Assembly: GCA_026709535.1 (NCBI GenBank)
Contig: JAPOST010000031.1
Coordinates: 1 to 57,712, forward strand
DNA length: 57,712 nt
Origin: Rhodospirillaceae bacterium
Lineage (GTDB): Bacteria; Pseudomonadota; Alphaproteobacteria; Bin65
Direction of reading: 5' to 3'
Part shown: positions 1 to 9,203 of the stretch, in pieces
How positions within the stretch are numbered: position 1 is the first letter of the stretch
How the letters are laid out: each line of letters opens with the position of its first letter
Made by a program: the position numbers and the translations under genes
The notes under the pieces: model-generated
The model's input: only the letters and a program-made list of their open reading frames with translations
The model's database searches: none
What the model was told of the DNA's origin: nothing

Positions 1-1770
1 GAACATTTCCCAGCAAGGGATCGAGACGACGGCAGCCAGAATACCCTCTTCCTGCAGCAATGTCTGGGCTTCTATGGCGATGGACATTTCAGAGCCCGAA
101 GCCAGCAGCGTCACGTCGCGCTGCCCATCGACATCGGACAGGATATAAGCGCCTCGGGCGCAAGCGTTTTCTTCCCAATGCGTGTCCCGTAGCGCCGGTA
201 GACCCTGTCGCGTCAGGACCATGACCGAGGGCGTATCCTCGGCGCGTAGGGCCAGTTCCCAGCATTCTGCGACCTCTACCGCATCGCAGGGGCGAAAGAC
301 ATTCAGGTTAGGCATGGCCCGCAAGCTGGCCAAGTGTTCGACAGGCTGATGGGTCGGACCGTCTTCGCCCAGACCGATTGAATCATGGGTCATTACATAG
401 ACAACCCTCTGCTTCATCAATGCTGAAAGTCGTATGGCTGGACGGGCATAATCGGCAAAGACCAAGAAGGTCCCCGAATAAGGAATCAGACCGCCATGTA
501 GGGCGATCCCGTTCATGGCCGCCGCCATGCCCTGTTCGCGCACCCCGTAGCGGAGGTAGGCACCAGAAAAATCATCGGATACGACATCGGTATGACCGGC
601 GGCGCGGGTATTGTTTGACCCCGTCAAGTCGGCAGAGCCCCCCACCATCTCCGGGACGACCTGGGTCAGTCGATCAAGCACCTTGCCGGAGGCTTGCCGC
701 GTCGCCAGCTTCTGCAAATCGTCAACGAATCCCTTCTTGAGCGCCAATATGGCAGTGCCGAGACCGACCGGCAGATCACCATTCACAACCCGGTTGAACT
801 GCGCACGAACGGCAGGGGCGGCAGCGGCAAGCCTAGTCTCCCAGTCATCGACAGCGATCGCGCCGCGCGCGCCCGCTTCGCGCCAGGCATTGACAACATT
901 ATCCGGGAGTACGAATGGCGGATACTCCCAGCCCAACGCCGCGCGCGTACCAGCGACTTCCTCGTCGCCCAAGGGCGCGCCGTGAGTTGCAGCTGTACCC
1001 GCCTTGGTAGGAGCCCCGAATCCGATGATGGTCCTGCACGCGATCATTGATGGGAGGTCATTGTCGCACGCCGCCTGCATCGCGGCAGCAATAGCAACTG
1101 GATCGTGGCCGTCGATTTTTTGGACATGCCATCCGCAAGCCTCAAAACGCTTTGTCTGATTATCGGATGTCGTTAGGGATATCGGTCCGTCGATGGAGGT
1201 TTCATTGTCGTCAAACAGGACGATCAGCTTGCTGAGTTTCAAATGACCTGCAAGCGTTATGGCCTCCTGTGAGACGCCCTCCATCAGGCAGCCATCCCCA
1301 ACAGCAACCCAGGTTCGGTGATCAACCAGATCGTCGCCGCAACGGGCATTCATCATCCGCTCGGCGATCGCCATGCCAACGGCTGTCGCCAGACCTTGGC
1401 CCAGAGGCCCTGTGGTGGTTTCGACACCTGTCGCCGTGCCATGTTCCGGGTGACCGGGAGTCCGGCTGTGGAGTTTCCGGAAATTCTTGATCTCATCCAT
1501 CGTCATGTCTGGATACCCGGTCAGATGAAGGAGCGAGTACAGCAGCATGGAGCCGTGGCCGGCGGAAAGCACGAACCGATCGCGATCGGGCCAGTTGGGA
1601 CGCAACGGATCGTATTTCAGGAAACGCGTAAATAGAACGGTTGCCACGTCCGCCAATCCCATGGGCATACCGGGATGACCACTATTGGCGGCTTGCACAG
1701 CATCCATGGACAAGGCTCGAATGGCATTGGCCATCCGGTCGTGGGGCATGGAATCGGAAACGTCTGACAT
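1..1770 (-). CDS. tkt: Transketolase (3' end cut off by window edge)
   Basis: Thiamine-diphosphate enzyme that moves two-carbon units between sugar phosphates in the pentose phosphate and Calvin-type pathways, in the cytoplasm. The frame is open from the ATG at 1770 to the window edge, about 590 codons of a usual 660 or so. Near the N-terminus it has [19 protein letters not shown]; then the thiamine-binding stretch [14 protein letters not shown]; later the pyrimidine-domain segment with [15 protein letters not shown] and the segment [20 protein letters not shown]. The C-terminal domain is missing only because the window ends. The start is chosen from the family N-terminus ([20 protein letters not shown]); no strong Shine-Dalgarno is visible. 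The gap upstream shows no recognisable partner gene, so it appears to be transcribed on its own. Confidence 0.95.
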   Translation of the reverse strand, partial: MSDVSDSMPHDRMANAIRALSMDAVQAANSGHPGMPMGLADVATVLFTRFLKYDPLRPNWPDRDRFVLSAGHGSMLLYSLLHLTGYPDMTMDEIKNFRKLHSRTPGHPEHGTATGVETTTGPLGQGLATAVGMAIAERMMNARCGDDLVDHRTWVAVGDGCLMEGVSQEAITLAGHLKLSKLIVLFDDNETSIDGPISLTTSDNQTKRFEACGWHVQKIDGHDPVAIAAAMQAACDNDLPSMIACRTIIGFGAPTKAGTAATHGAPLGDEEVAGTRAALGWEYPPFVLPDNVVNAWREAGARGAIAVDDWETRLAAAAPAVRAQFNRVVNGDLPVGLGTAILALKKGFVDDLQKLATRQASGKVLDRLTQVVPEMVGGSADLTGSNNTRAAGHTDVVSDDFSGAYLRYGVREQGMAAAMNGIALHGGLIPYSGTFLVFADYARPAIRLSALMKQRVVYVMTHDSIGLGEDGPTHQPVEHLASLRAMPNLNVFRPCDAVEVAECWELALRAEDTPSVMVLTRQGLPALRDTHWEENACARGAYILSDVDGQRDVTLLASGSEMSIAIEAQTLLQEEGILAAVVSIPCWEMF

Positions 1771-2316
1771 CAGCGGCGGCCAGGCGGTTGGTCAGCGCGA
1801 AAATTCAGGAAAATTCGGGATCGAACTTTGTCAGCAACATGCCAAGAGAGAGCCGCGCCGTCAATTGCGCGCCCAAGTCGCAGCGGTGCGTGACTTGACC
1901 GGGCAGGCTGCTCTTGGACAGGCCAGGACATCGTGCAGATTTCGTCGAACAGGGTGTTGTGGTTGCATGGCATGCCTACATCTGTTGTATGATGTGAGGG
2001 TGCAGCCTTGCAGCGGAGATCGGGGCGTCGGAACAATGCTCCTGGCATTTGCGCGGGCAGCATTCCGTGATGATCCTGTTCCTCGCATGGTAGAAGCCGT
2101 TTCTGATGAGCGGGGGTGTGCGGCGCGCCGCACGTCGTCACTCTGGACATAAAGGAATGGGCCGCCCCAGCCATCCCGACCGAATCCTCGACAGCTGCCC
2201 AGAATTCCATTTGGGTGGCGCCTAAACGCCGACACTAAATTTCGCCAGACCTCCGTGCCCGGAGATATACACCTGTGTCGGCAACAGGTTCAATGACAAC
2301 TGACGTCAATCCCAGC
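1771..2316. other. Intergenic region without a recognisable gene
   Basis: About 550 bases between transketolase and the sulfatase. Several frames are open here, but their proteins have no family motifs and look like chance frames in G+C-rich DNA. I looked for the zapA/6S RNA arrangement often found upstream of tkt in alphaproteobacteria and did not find it. A perfect 16-base palindrome lies inside and is listed separately. A 6-base inverted repeat (ACCTGT at 2271, ACAGGT at 2284) lies downstream of the sulfatase stop but has no T-run. Confidence 0.5.
2118..2133. repeat. Perfect 16-base G+C palindrome
   Basis: The bases GTGCGGCG are followed directly by their reverse complement CGCCGCAC, with no spacer. 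The site lies in the gene-free stretch between tkt and the sulfatase. It could be a dimeric protein-binding site or chance in G+C-rich DNA; no T-run follows, so it is not a terminator. Confidence 0.4.
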
Positions 2317-3840
2317 CTAAGCCGCCCCCACGGGCGTCGCGAGTTCCGATATCCTGTCATCCGGACGCGCAGCTATCATGTCTAACAGTTCGCGTTGGAC
2401 AGCAGCAGCCACAGGATCGTTCCAGAGATTGTCCATCTCAAACGGATCGGCCACGAGATCGTACAATTCGCCGTCCTGTGACATGGCCTCGTAAGTCAGC
2501 TTATGGGACTTGGTTCGCACGCATTGCAGCGAGAGTTGAATTCCGACCCGCTGCGCCAACAATTCCCATTCACTATATGCAAAGTCCCGACTTTCCATCC
2601 CATTGTCGAGCAAGGGTCGCAACGATCTGGAATGCCATTCGACGGGCTGTTCGACACCAGCCCAATCCATAATGCTCGCTGGAATATCGAGTGATGAAAC
2701 CGGATCACCTACCATGTGCCCGGCGGGCACACCCGGACCACGAACGATCATCGGTACACGCAGAAGCCCTTCATAGAACATCGGACCTTTAAGGATCAGC
2801 CCGTGATCACCCAGCCAGTCACCATGATCACCGGAATAGATCACGATAGTGTTCTCGCTGAGGCCCAACGACTCCAGGCTACCGAAAATACGCCCGACAT
2901 TGTGGTCGATAAGCGAAATCATGCCGTAAGTGTTGGCGATAATCTTGCGAAGGCAGTCGTCGGGCTGAGGCGGAATGCGGCTGTAGTTGGACCGGACATC
3001 ACTGAATTTTCCCTTGATCGGCGCTTCTACGGCCGCACGATGCCACCAAGGCCGACGATCCAGGTCGCGCGTACGATGCTCGGGCAGATCCACTTCCTCC
3101 GGGGAGTGCATGCGTGACCAAGGAGATGGCGCGTCGAACGGATGGTGTGGGTCCGGGAATGAGACCCAGAGACACCACGGTTCATCCTTGTGGCTGCGTA
3201 CATATTCGATAGACCGATCCGCGATCCAGGTTGAGTTGTGCCAGACAGGCGGGAGTTGCGATTCCCAAGTCTGGACTGCGATGTCGCCGGGATAGCCGGC
3301 ATGCAGCAGACGGTTTTTTAGGTCGCCATGTCCGTCGGCGTAATACCACCGTTCGTAATGCAGCCCCGCTGGCGGTTTCTCGGGCAGCCACCATGCATGG
3401 CCGATCACCGTCAGTTCAACGTGATCAAAGCCCATATATGGGCCATACCAGTCATCGCCATACTCGGAAGAGCTTCTAACGCATTCCGGCGTTCCGGTTG
3501 GCTCGAAGGTATGGAAGGTGGAAAAATGCGCTTTGCCGACAAGCCCGGCATGATAGCCAGCGTTAGACAATAGACCAGCAAACCCGTTTTCGCCAATCTT
3601 CGGGTCGAGGTCGATGCCGTTGTCATGCACGCCGTGGGTCATCGGCAGAATTCCGGTCAGAATAGGGGCCCGGCTGGGCTGGCAGACAACGTTGGGTGTG
3701 ATGCAAGCGGAAAAGACCGTGCCGTCGCGAGCCATCTGGTCCAGATGGGGAGTCTTGACGGCTCGTCCCTGAAATCCGAAACAATCTGCGCGCTGCTGGT
3801 CTGCAGTTATAAACAGGATGTTGGGTTTCCGCTTCATCAT
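2317..3840 (-). CDS. Type I sulfatase (choline-sulfatase/arylsulfatase-like)
   Basis: Predicted hydrolase of sulfate esters or related anionic esters, 507 residues. It opens with the metal-binding motif NILFITADQQR (Asp14, Gln15). It then has CQPSR with Cys53, the residue that becomes formylglycine in type I sulfatases, followed by LTGILPMTHG. A second metal-site segment, YSGDHGDWLGDHGL, lies in the C-terminal half. There is no signal peptide, so it probably acts in the cytoplasm on imported substrate. It is the last gene of a minus-strand set after tctC, tctB and tctA, 75 bases behind tctA. This suggests the transporter brings in an organic acid or ester that the sulfatase acts on. The formylglycine-generating enzyme it needs is not in the window. 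Substrate unknown; phosphonate monoester hydrolase activity is an alternative in this superfamily. Confidence 0.9.
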   Translation of the reverse strand: MMKRKPNILFITADQQRADCFGFQGRAVKTPHLDQMARDGTVFSACITPNVVCQPSRAPILTGILPMTHGVHDNGIDLDPKIGENGFAGLLSNAGYHAGLVGKAHFSTFHTFEPTGTPECVRSSSEYGDDWYGPYMGFDHVELTVIGHAWWLPEKPPAGLHYERWYYADGHGDLKNRLLHAGYPGDIAVQTWESQLPPVWHNSTWIADRSIEYVRSHKDEPWCLWVSFPDPHHPFDAPSPWSRMHSPEEVDLPEHRTRDLDRRPWWHRAAVEAPIKGKFSDVRSNYSRIPPQPDDCLRKIIANTYGMISLIDHNVGRIFGSLESLGLSENTIVIYSGDHGDWLGDHGLILKGPMFYEGLLRVPMIVRGPGVPAGHMVGDPVSSLDIPASIMDWAGVEQPVEWHSRSLRPLLDNGMESRDFAYSEWELLAQRVGIQLSLQCVRTKSHKLTYEAMSQDGELYDLVADPFEMDNLWNDPVAAAVQRELLDMIAARPDDRISELATPVGAA

Positions 3841-3915
3841 CTGAAATGCTTCTGTTCGGGTTTCGTCCCTTTGGGGCCAGTCAACGACAAGACACGGCCA
3901 ATATCCTACAGCAGC

Positions 3916-5532
3916 CTATTCCTCTTGCGAGCCATTGGCCCGCCAGCTCGGAGATTTCTCGTGGGACCGCTTGCGGAAGCCGAAGTAGTAGATGATCGCC
4001 CCAATCAAACCGAAGAAAATCAGCGCGAGCGGACTCTTGAAGAAGAAATACGGATCACCGCCCGACGCGGAAAAAGCCTGCCGTAGCGCTGTCTCCAGGT
4101 TATTGGCCAGAATAAAGGCTATTACAAAGGGCAAAACCGATATGTTCAGTTTGCGCATGGCATAACCGACGAAGCCGAAAGCCACCGCCGCATAAACGCT
4201 GTTCATGTTGGTGTCTTGCACATAGATTGATGTCAGCGTCACCAGAAGGACACAAGGGAGGAGATAGGATTTCGGAATGCGGACCATGACGCTGGTCGCG
4301 CGCATGAACAGCCCACCGATCGTCCAGTTGAACAGATTTGCCAGTACCATGGTGGTGAAGATCCCGAAACACATCACCAGTTCGGGGTTTACTTCCAATT
4401 CATTGAAGTTGAACACTGGCGGTCCAGGATTGAAACCGGAGATACTCTCGGTAGCAAGAATGAGGAATACTGCGGCGACGTTGCCAGGAATGCCAAGGCT
4501 GAGTACAGGAATCAGGTTGGCGCCTGACACGGCAGAATTGGCGGCTTCAGTCGCGGCGACGCCTTCGGGGATGCCAGTGCCGAACTTCTCCGGTGTTTTG
4601 GATATCTCACGGCTGACGGAGTAGCCCATCGTTGCAGCCAGTGTAGAGCCAATTCCCGGTAGCGCGCCAATGAAGGTGCCGATCCCGGCAGATAGACCGA
4701 TGTAGGGAATGATTCGGCGAATGTCGGCCCAGTGAAGCCTGTTGTCGCCGCTTGAACTGACGGGTTTGATCTTGCTGGTTTCGCGGCGCTCCCTGCGCAT
4801 GTCTTCCATTGCCTTGAACACTTCACCCAGAATCAAGACACCAAGAATAGCGGAGATGAGAGGGATGCCTTCACCCAACCCTTTGATGCCCAAAGTCATT
4901 CGCGGATAGGGATCTTCGCCATGCGCAATACTGGCAAGGAACAGGCCAAGCAACGCGGCCAACAATCCTTTGAACACCGAACTTCCGACGACTGCCGCAA
5001 TGAATGACAGAGATAGAATGATCAGGGCTGCCTTTTCGGTAAAGCCTAAATGAGATTCGACGAGAAGTGCGAGGAACGGCGCCGTCGTGAACAGCACCAG
5101 ATCGCTGAATGTGTCACCAGATGCAGATGAGAAATGGGCTACCCGGAGCGCTTTGCCGCTGTGACCTTTCCTGGTCATCGGGTAGCCGTCGAACGTCGTC
5201 AGCAGGGCATCCGGCGTTCCCGGCGTATTGAATAGAATCGCCGGTACCGACCCGCCAACAGTCGACCCCTTCATGATGCCGATCAGAAACCCCATGACAG
5301 GCAGCAGAGCATTGGAATCGACTCCGAAGACAGAGATCAGGATCGGCAGGGAAACCGCCATCGCGAAGGGACCGCTCAGTCCCGGAGTAGCGCCTACGAT
5401 GATGCCAGTAAGAAAACCGGCCAAGACCATGACGATCGTGATGGGAATAGGCACGCCCATGATGACGGCGACCGGCGCCGAAGAGAAGACGACCAAGACT
5501 CCTGCCCAAACATATTCGAAAACACCCATCAC
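3916..5532 (-). CDS. tctA: Tripartite tricarboxylate transporter large permease TctA
   Basis: Large membrane subunit (538 residues, about twelve hydrophobic segments) of a secondary transporter that works with a periplasmic binding protein. The family signatures are present: GATPGLSGPFAMAVSLPI near residue 50, and in the middle of the protein EAANSAVSGANLIPVLSLG followed by IPGN. Its start overlaps the tctB stop by four bases (ATGA), so the two are translationally coupled. The order tctC-tctB-tctA is complete. The substrate cannot be read from the sequence; characterised members carry citrate, tartrate, aromatic acids and other carboxylates. Confidence 0.95.
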   Translation of the reverse strand: MMGVFEYVWAGVLVVFSSAPVAVIMGVPIPITIVMVLAGFLTGIIVGATPGLSGPFAMAVSLPILISVFGVDSNALLPVMGFLIGIMKGSTVGGSVPAILFNTPGTPDALLTTFDGYPMTRKGHSGKALRVAHFSSASGDTFSDLVLFTTAPFLALLVESHLGFTEKAALIILSLSFIAAVVGSSVFKGLLAALLGLFLASIAHGEDPYPRMTLGIKGLGEGIPLISAILGVLILGEVFKAMEDMRRERRETSKIKPVSSSGDNRLHWADIRRIIPYIGLSAGIGTFIGALPGIGSTLAATMGYSVSREISKTPEKFGTGIPEGVAATEAANSAVSGANLIPVLSLGIPGNVAAVFLILATESISGFNPGPPVFNFNELEVNPELVMCFGIFTTMVLANLFNWTIGGLFMRATSVMVRIPKSYLLPCVLLVTLTSIYVQDTNMNSVYAAVAFGFVGYAMRKLNISVLPFVIAFILANNLETALRQAFSASGGDPYFFFKSPLALIFFGLIGAIIYYFGFRKRSHEKSPSWRANGSQEE

Positions 5533-6119
5533 TCACCCCCATTCGGAGGTAGCAGCAAGGAATCGAATGGTACATCGTACAGGACGATCAGCACGACGAC
5601 AGCGCCAATAGCAGTCACGATCGCCCGATTTTTGACCTGGCCCTCTATCCAGCTAATCAGGCCTAATACCAGCGAGAAGCCACCGAGCGAGAAGCCCAGA
5701 TACTTGTACGGCGCCGTGTCCTGAAGCAGCCGGTATTCGGAAACTTCGGAACCGACCACTTGGAGGATGGCCACAAGCGTCGGCCCTGTCCAGACCATCA
5801 AAGCGAGCGAAAAGCCGACAATCAGCAGAAGCCACAGTAGATTGCGCAGATTTTCCAGTGACATTCCGGAGGCGAATTCCGCCTCATCGCGTCCTGATAC
5901 TGCACGGCCAAGGAATGTGACAGCCAACAGCGCGACGCTGACGGCCATAATGCCAAAAGAAACCATTGTGGGCGCCATGGCGTCGCCGATCACGATCGAT
6001 CGACGTTCCTGCTCTACGACTCCCGTTTCGACATCGACCGGAATCCAGAAGATCAGCGTACTAACGCTGGCCGCGAGAAAAAACAAGCCGATCCCGATGT
6101 TCCACTTGCGGCTTGGCAT
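5529..6119 (-). CDS. tctB: Tripartite tricarboxylate transporter small permease TctB
   Basis: Small membrane subunit of the TctCBA transporter, 196 residues. It begins with a short positively charged stretch and a hydrophobic segment (IGLFFLAASVSTLIFWI). Three further hydrophobic segments follow, as in the TctB/DUF1468 family, which varies greatly in sequence. The assignment rests on length, topology and its place between tctC and tctA. It follows tctC after 88 bases that contain a hairpin, and its end overlaps the tctA start. Confidence 0.88.
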   Translation of the reverse strand: MPSRKWNIGIGLFFLAASVSTLIFWIPVDVETGVVEQERRSIVIGDAMAPTMVSFGIMAVSVALLAVTFLGRAVSGRDEAEFASGMSLENLRNLLWLLLIVGFSLALMVWTGPTLVAILQVVGSEVSEYRLLQDTAPYKYLGFSLGGFSLVLGLISWIEGQVKNRAIVTAIGAVVVLIVLYDVPFDSLLLPPNGGE

Positions 6120-6124
6120 AAGAA

Positions 6125-6160
6125 GCTTCCCGGTCAGGAACCGAACGAGAAACGGGAAGC
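6125..6160 (-). promoter_or_regulatory. Hairpin between tctC and tctB
   Basis: Perfect 8-base arms (GCTTCCCG at 6125-6132, CGGGAAGC at 6153-6160) enclose a 20-base loop in the short tctC-tctB gap. Such hairpins behind binding-protein genes often protect the upstream message from 3' decay, so that more binding protein than permease is made. No T-run follows, so it is unlikely to be a full terminator. The role is inferred. Confidence 0.5.
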
Positions 6161-6207
6161 CAAGCGAACTTTCAGTCCCCGGATGGCTTCAGCAGTCGGC
6201 CGGCATC

Positions 6208-7158
6208 CTAGTTGATCGACACCAACATTTTCTTGTTATCGGCGATGCTGTCACTGATCAACTTGTCCAGTTCGGCGCCGACCTGAAGTGGCGGCACACC
6301 AAAGGCTCGCTCGACAAACTTCCGCGCTTTCGAATTCTTGTCATTCAGCACGGAAGCGAAGGCTTCGGCATATGCTTTCTTGGCATCAGCCGGGATGCCC
6401 TTGGGTGCGAAAACCAGGAACTTGACGCCGAAATCGTACGGGATGCCGACTTCTTTCATCGTCGGCACGTCCGGTGACATGCGCAAGCGTGAACCTTCGG
6501 CAGACAGAACATTGACCAGTTGGCCAGCCTTGATGCCCTTCACGTGGATACCCGCGATAAAGCCAAGGTCGACATCCTTCGCCATCAGCGCGTTCAACAC
6601 GCCGCGGCCGCCGCGAGCCGATACCGTGTTGAACTTGATGCCATATTTCTTTCCAATCACGTAAGCGCCGTCGGCCAGCCGCGGGGACATCGCCGCAAAT
6701 TTCAGCTTCTTGCCATCCTTCGCCGCCTTGGCAACATCTTCCATGGTTTTCCAGCCACTATCGGCCAGGACAACCAAACCCATCTGTGTAGGCGCCGTGG
6801 TAATGATGTAATCGAAGTCGTCCCAAGTGTAGCCGGCCTTCTTGCTGATGAGAGGCACATAGGTAAACGTCTCCGTAACCGCCATGCCGATGGTCAGGCC
6901 ATCCGCTCTGGCCCCTTTCATGGCGCGGGCGAGGTTGGCGCCGCCCTTGCCGGTGATATTCTTGTAGATGAATTTCCAGCCCTTCTTCTCCGACAGAGCT
7001 TCGCCGACCAGGCGCGCCTGCGTATCGGTGCCGCCGCCTGCCCGAAAGGCTATGTTCAGGGTGATAGGGCCTGCCGGTTTCCATTCAGCGAAAGCCTGCT
7101 GGGCCGGATTGACCGCCAGAACAGCCAAAGTCAGACCCGAGAAAAGTGTGCGTTTCAT
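6208..7158 (-). CDS. tctC: Tripartite tricarboxylate transporter binding protein TctC
   Basis: Periplasmic substrate-binding protein (Bug/TctC family), 316 residues. The start is set at the ATG at 7158, which opens a clean signal peptide (MKRTLFSGLTLAVLAVNPAQ, cleaved after AFA) and has TAGGAAAA eight bases upstream. A longer frame from 7191 would put eleven extra residues before the signal peptide. The family segment ITLNIAFRAGGGTDTQARLV follows the leader; later come FNTVSARGGRGVLNALMAKDVD and the ...PDVPTMKEVGIPYDFG segment typical of TctC. It is the first gene of the tctCBA-sulfatase set. A possible operator lies about 60 to 80 bases upstream. Confidence 0.95.
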   Translation of the reverse strand: MKRTLFSGLTLAVLAVNPAQQAFAEWKPAGPITLNIAFRAGGGTDTQARLVGEALSEKKGWKFIYKNITGKGGANLARAMKGARADGLTIGMAVTETFTYVPLISKKAGYTWDDFDYIITTAPTQMGLVVLADSGWKTMEDVAKAAKDGKKLKFAAMSPRLADGAYVIGKKYGIKFNTVSARGGRGVLNALMAKDVDLGFIAGIHVKGIKAGQLVNVLSAEGSRLRMSPDVPTMKEVGIPYDFGVKFLVFAPKGIPADAKKAYAEAFASVLNDKNSKARKFVERAFGVPPLQVGAELDKLISDSIADNKKMLVSIN

Positions 7159-7213
7159 TGATTTTCCTACAGAGATTGGCATTCGGATCAAAGTACCGTT
7201 TTGTTTTTAGTCA

Positions 7214-7237
7214 AGCATCAGTTTGTTACTTGATGCT
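7214..7237. promoter_or_regulatory. Inverted repeat, possible operator for tctCBA-sulfatase
   Basis: The arms AGCATCA (7214-7220) and TGATGCT (7231-7237) form a 7-base dyad with a 10-base spacer in an A+T-richer stretch just upstream of the tctC start. The position fits a repressor or activator site for the tctCBA-sulfatase transcript. No regulator gene adjoins it, so the binding protein is unknown. Confidence 0.4.
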
Positions 7238-7677
7238 AGTACTCCAAATGCCTCGTTCTGTCAATTATTCCAGTTTCTTCTTGTCCAATTTCTTCTCATC
7301 GCATTGTCGCGTCTTTACCTTAGCGGGGCGAAGAGAACAGGTGCTGGCAAGGAAGCTTCCCGACGTTGATCGCTCCGAAACACGGCAAAAGCTGCGCACA
7401 GATCAACAGTTACCTAATCCTGGGTCCGGGTTTTCCATACTCAGCTTCTTGTAAACTCATTGAGTTCTGAAGCGCGCCGTGATCTGCATCCACGAGTTTG
7501 GACGATCTTTTTACCTTTTGAAGGAATGCAAAACGCCATTTCTTGAAAAAATCGCACCCGTCAGACTCTGGATACGCGCTCATGAGTCCACGGCCTGGTC
7601 ATCTGGAAGTGAAGTGGTGATCATCGCATGATGGCGGTCTGTTTATGGGCCCGTCGGTCATTGCGATGCCTCGCGGC
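7238..7677. other. Non-coding stretch upstream of IS630 remnant
   Basis: About 440 bases, less G+C-rich than the flanks, between the tctC promoter and the first IS630 remnant. It should hold the tctC promoter at its left edge. I see no gene, RNA or clear terminal repeat in it. Confidence 0.4.
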
Positions 7678-8154
7678 ATGGGGCGGCCTTTGGCGTTGCT
7701 GGTCTTGAGCGCCGCGGCACGGGCGTTCCTGGAGGGTCAGGTTCGCCGCCACCGGGTGGCGCGCGATGGCTCAGGAGACCGGGCTGTCGCACACCGCGCG
7801 CCGGTGCTCTGCGTCGACGCGAAGAGCCAGATCCAGGCGCGCGACCCGCCATCGGGCAAGGGCGTTCCTCGACGTCCTCAAGGTGACGTCCCTGACGGAC
7901 CGGACATCCACAAGACCCGGGCGGTCAAGGCGCGGCGGCCGCACCGGCACATCCCCTTCACGCCGATATCCGTGGCGCAACCAAGGGGAATGCCGGTTCG
8001 CCGAACTGACCCGCAACCCGACATCAGCGCCTTCATCTACAATCACAACGAAAACCCCAAGCCATTCAAATCGACCAGGGCCGACGACAACATCCTCGCC
8101 GCCCTCAAACCCTTCTGCCGCCGCGGCAATCAAAACTCAGGAGACCAACTTTAG
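7678..8154 (+). pseudogene. IS630-family transposase remnant with deletions and frameshifts
   Basis: The reading begins like an IS630-type transposase (MGRPLALLVLSAA, then LEGQVRRHRVAR). It then jumps to the first DDE segment (LCVDAKSQIQA) and to PDGPDIHKTRAVKARRPH with IPFTPIS, and ends with ISAFIYNHNENPKPF and ILAALKPFC. Pieces that belong between these lie in the +1 frame, for example MAQETGLSHT and CRFAELTRN. A normal member has about 340 to 360 residues; this has under 160 codons with several internal deletions. It is dead. It differs from the second IS630 element immediately downstream, so two separate insertions accumulated here. Confidence 0.8.
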
Positions 8155-8167
8155 ATTCAAGTGACTA

Positions 8168-9150
8168 GTGTTTTGCTTCATTCATTTGCTGCCATTTCGT
8201 GAAGCTTGTGGTGTCCTCTCTTCCACGACGCCATGAGGTCTCCTGGGTTCTTGCTCCAGCGGAACGGGTGGGCATCGTTGGCCTTGTGATGGTCGATGTC
8301 GTCTTCGATGGCGGCGATACACTCGTCGCGCGCATTGAAGATCGCATGCTTGCGCTTCTGCCTCGAGAGCTTGGAGAAGAAGCCCTCGACGGCGTTCATC
8401 CACGAGGCCGATGTCGGGGTGAAATGGAAGGTCCGGTCGGGACGGTCCTTGAGCCACCGGTTGACCTCGGTCGACTTGTGGGAGGAAACGTTGTCGAGAA
8501 TGACATGGACCGGTGTTCCGGGCTCGATCTCCGCGGCGACATGGTCGAGGAAGGCGAGGAACTCCTCGGAGCGGTGACGCTCGACCCTCTGGCCGGTGAC
8601 CTTCCCGGTGGCGATGTCGAGGGCCGCCATCAGGCAGGTTGTGCCGTTGCACTTGAGCACGCCAAACACCGTCGAGACGGCGATCCCCAGCTCCTTGGCC
8701 AGCGCCCGCAGCGTCCAGTAACGGGCGTGCTTCGGCGGCGGCGACATCGCAAGATCGATCAGTTCCCTGACCTTGTCCTCCGACAACGGCTTGCGGCCCC
8801 CGCCCCGCCGCACATCGTCAAGCAGGCCGTCGACACCCTCCTTGAGGAAGCGATCCCACCACCGCCACACGGTCGGCTTCGACAGGTCGGTGGCCGCATC
8901 GTCTGCGGCAGCGTCAGAGCGTCGCCAGGATGCCGGACGATGGCCGCCCTCTGGACATGCTTGAGAACCGAATGCGGATCGGTCCTGATCTTCTCAAGAC
9001 GCTCCCGGTCGTGCGCGCGCAGAACAATCGACGGTCTCCGGCTCTTCGCCATTCCCCTGCCGCTCCCGGTCGAAACCCATCCGGTCATCGCCGGGAACGG
9101 TCAAATCATACGGCGAAGATAATGGGAATCACTAAAAACGAACATATCAC
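8168..9150 (-). mobile_element. IS630-family insertion element, internally deleted
   Basis: A degenerate transposase gene is flanked by short imperfect inverted ends. Reading inward from each side the sequence is ACTAGTG, then partly matching bases. Each end abuts a CTAG, so TA (8166-8167 and 9151-9152) is duplicated, the target preference of the IS630/Tc1 group. At about 980 bases it is shorter than intact members (about 1.1-1.2 kb), in line with the deletion in its gene. It sits directly beside an older IS630 remnant, between the tctCBA block and the His-rich gene. Confidence 0.65.
8178..9052 (-). pseudogene. IS630-family transposase, frameshifted and deleted
   Basis: The N-terminus MAKSRRPSIVLRAHDRERL starts at 9052. 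It runs out of frame after RAAIV and resumes in the frame open from 8870 (WRWWDRFLKEGVDGLLDD). The helix-turn-helix part continues to STVFGVLK and then jumps straight to NGTTCLMAALDIATGK. The block carrying the first Asp of the DDE triad is therefore missing. The second Asp (HVILDNVSSHKS) and the Glu segment (SWMNAVEGFFSKLSRQK) remain. The encoded protein cannot be an active transposase. Confidence 0.82.
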
Positions 9151-9203
9151 TAGTAAACGTTTTCTTTGGCTGAATTTTCAAAATACCCACGACCAATTGC
9201 TAT

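Noticed and set aside
1770..2235. Minus-strand frames of 124-146 codons upstream of tkt
   Set aside because: Composition and lack of motifs suggest chance frames; no start site with a ribosome-binding site is visible.
1771..2316. Possible 6S RNA or zapA upstream of tkt
   Set aside because: This arrangement is common in alphaproteobacteria, but neither a zapA-like frame nor a convincing 6S fold could be seen.
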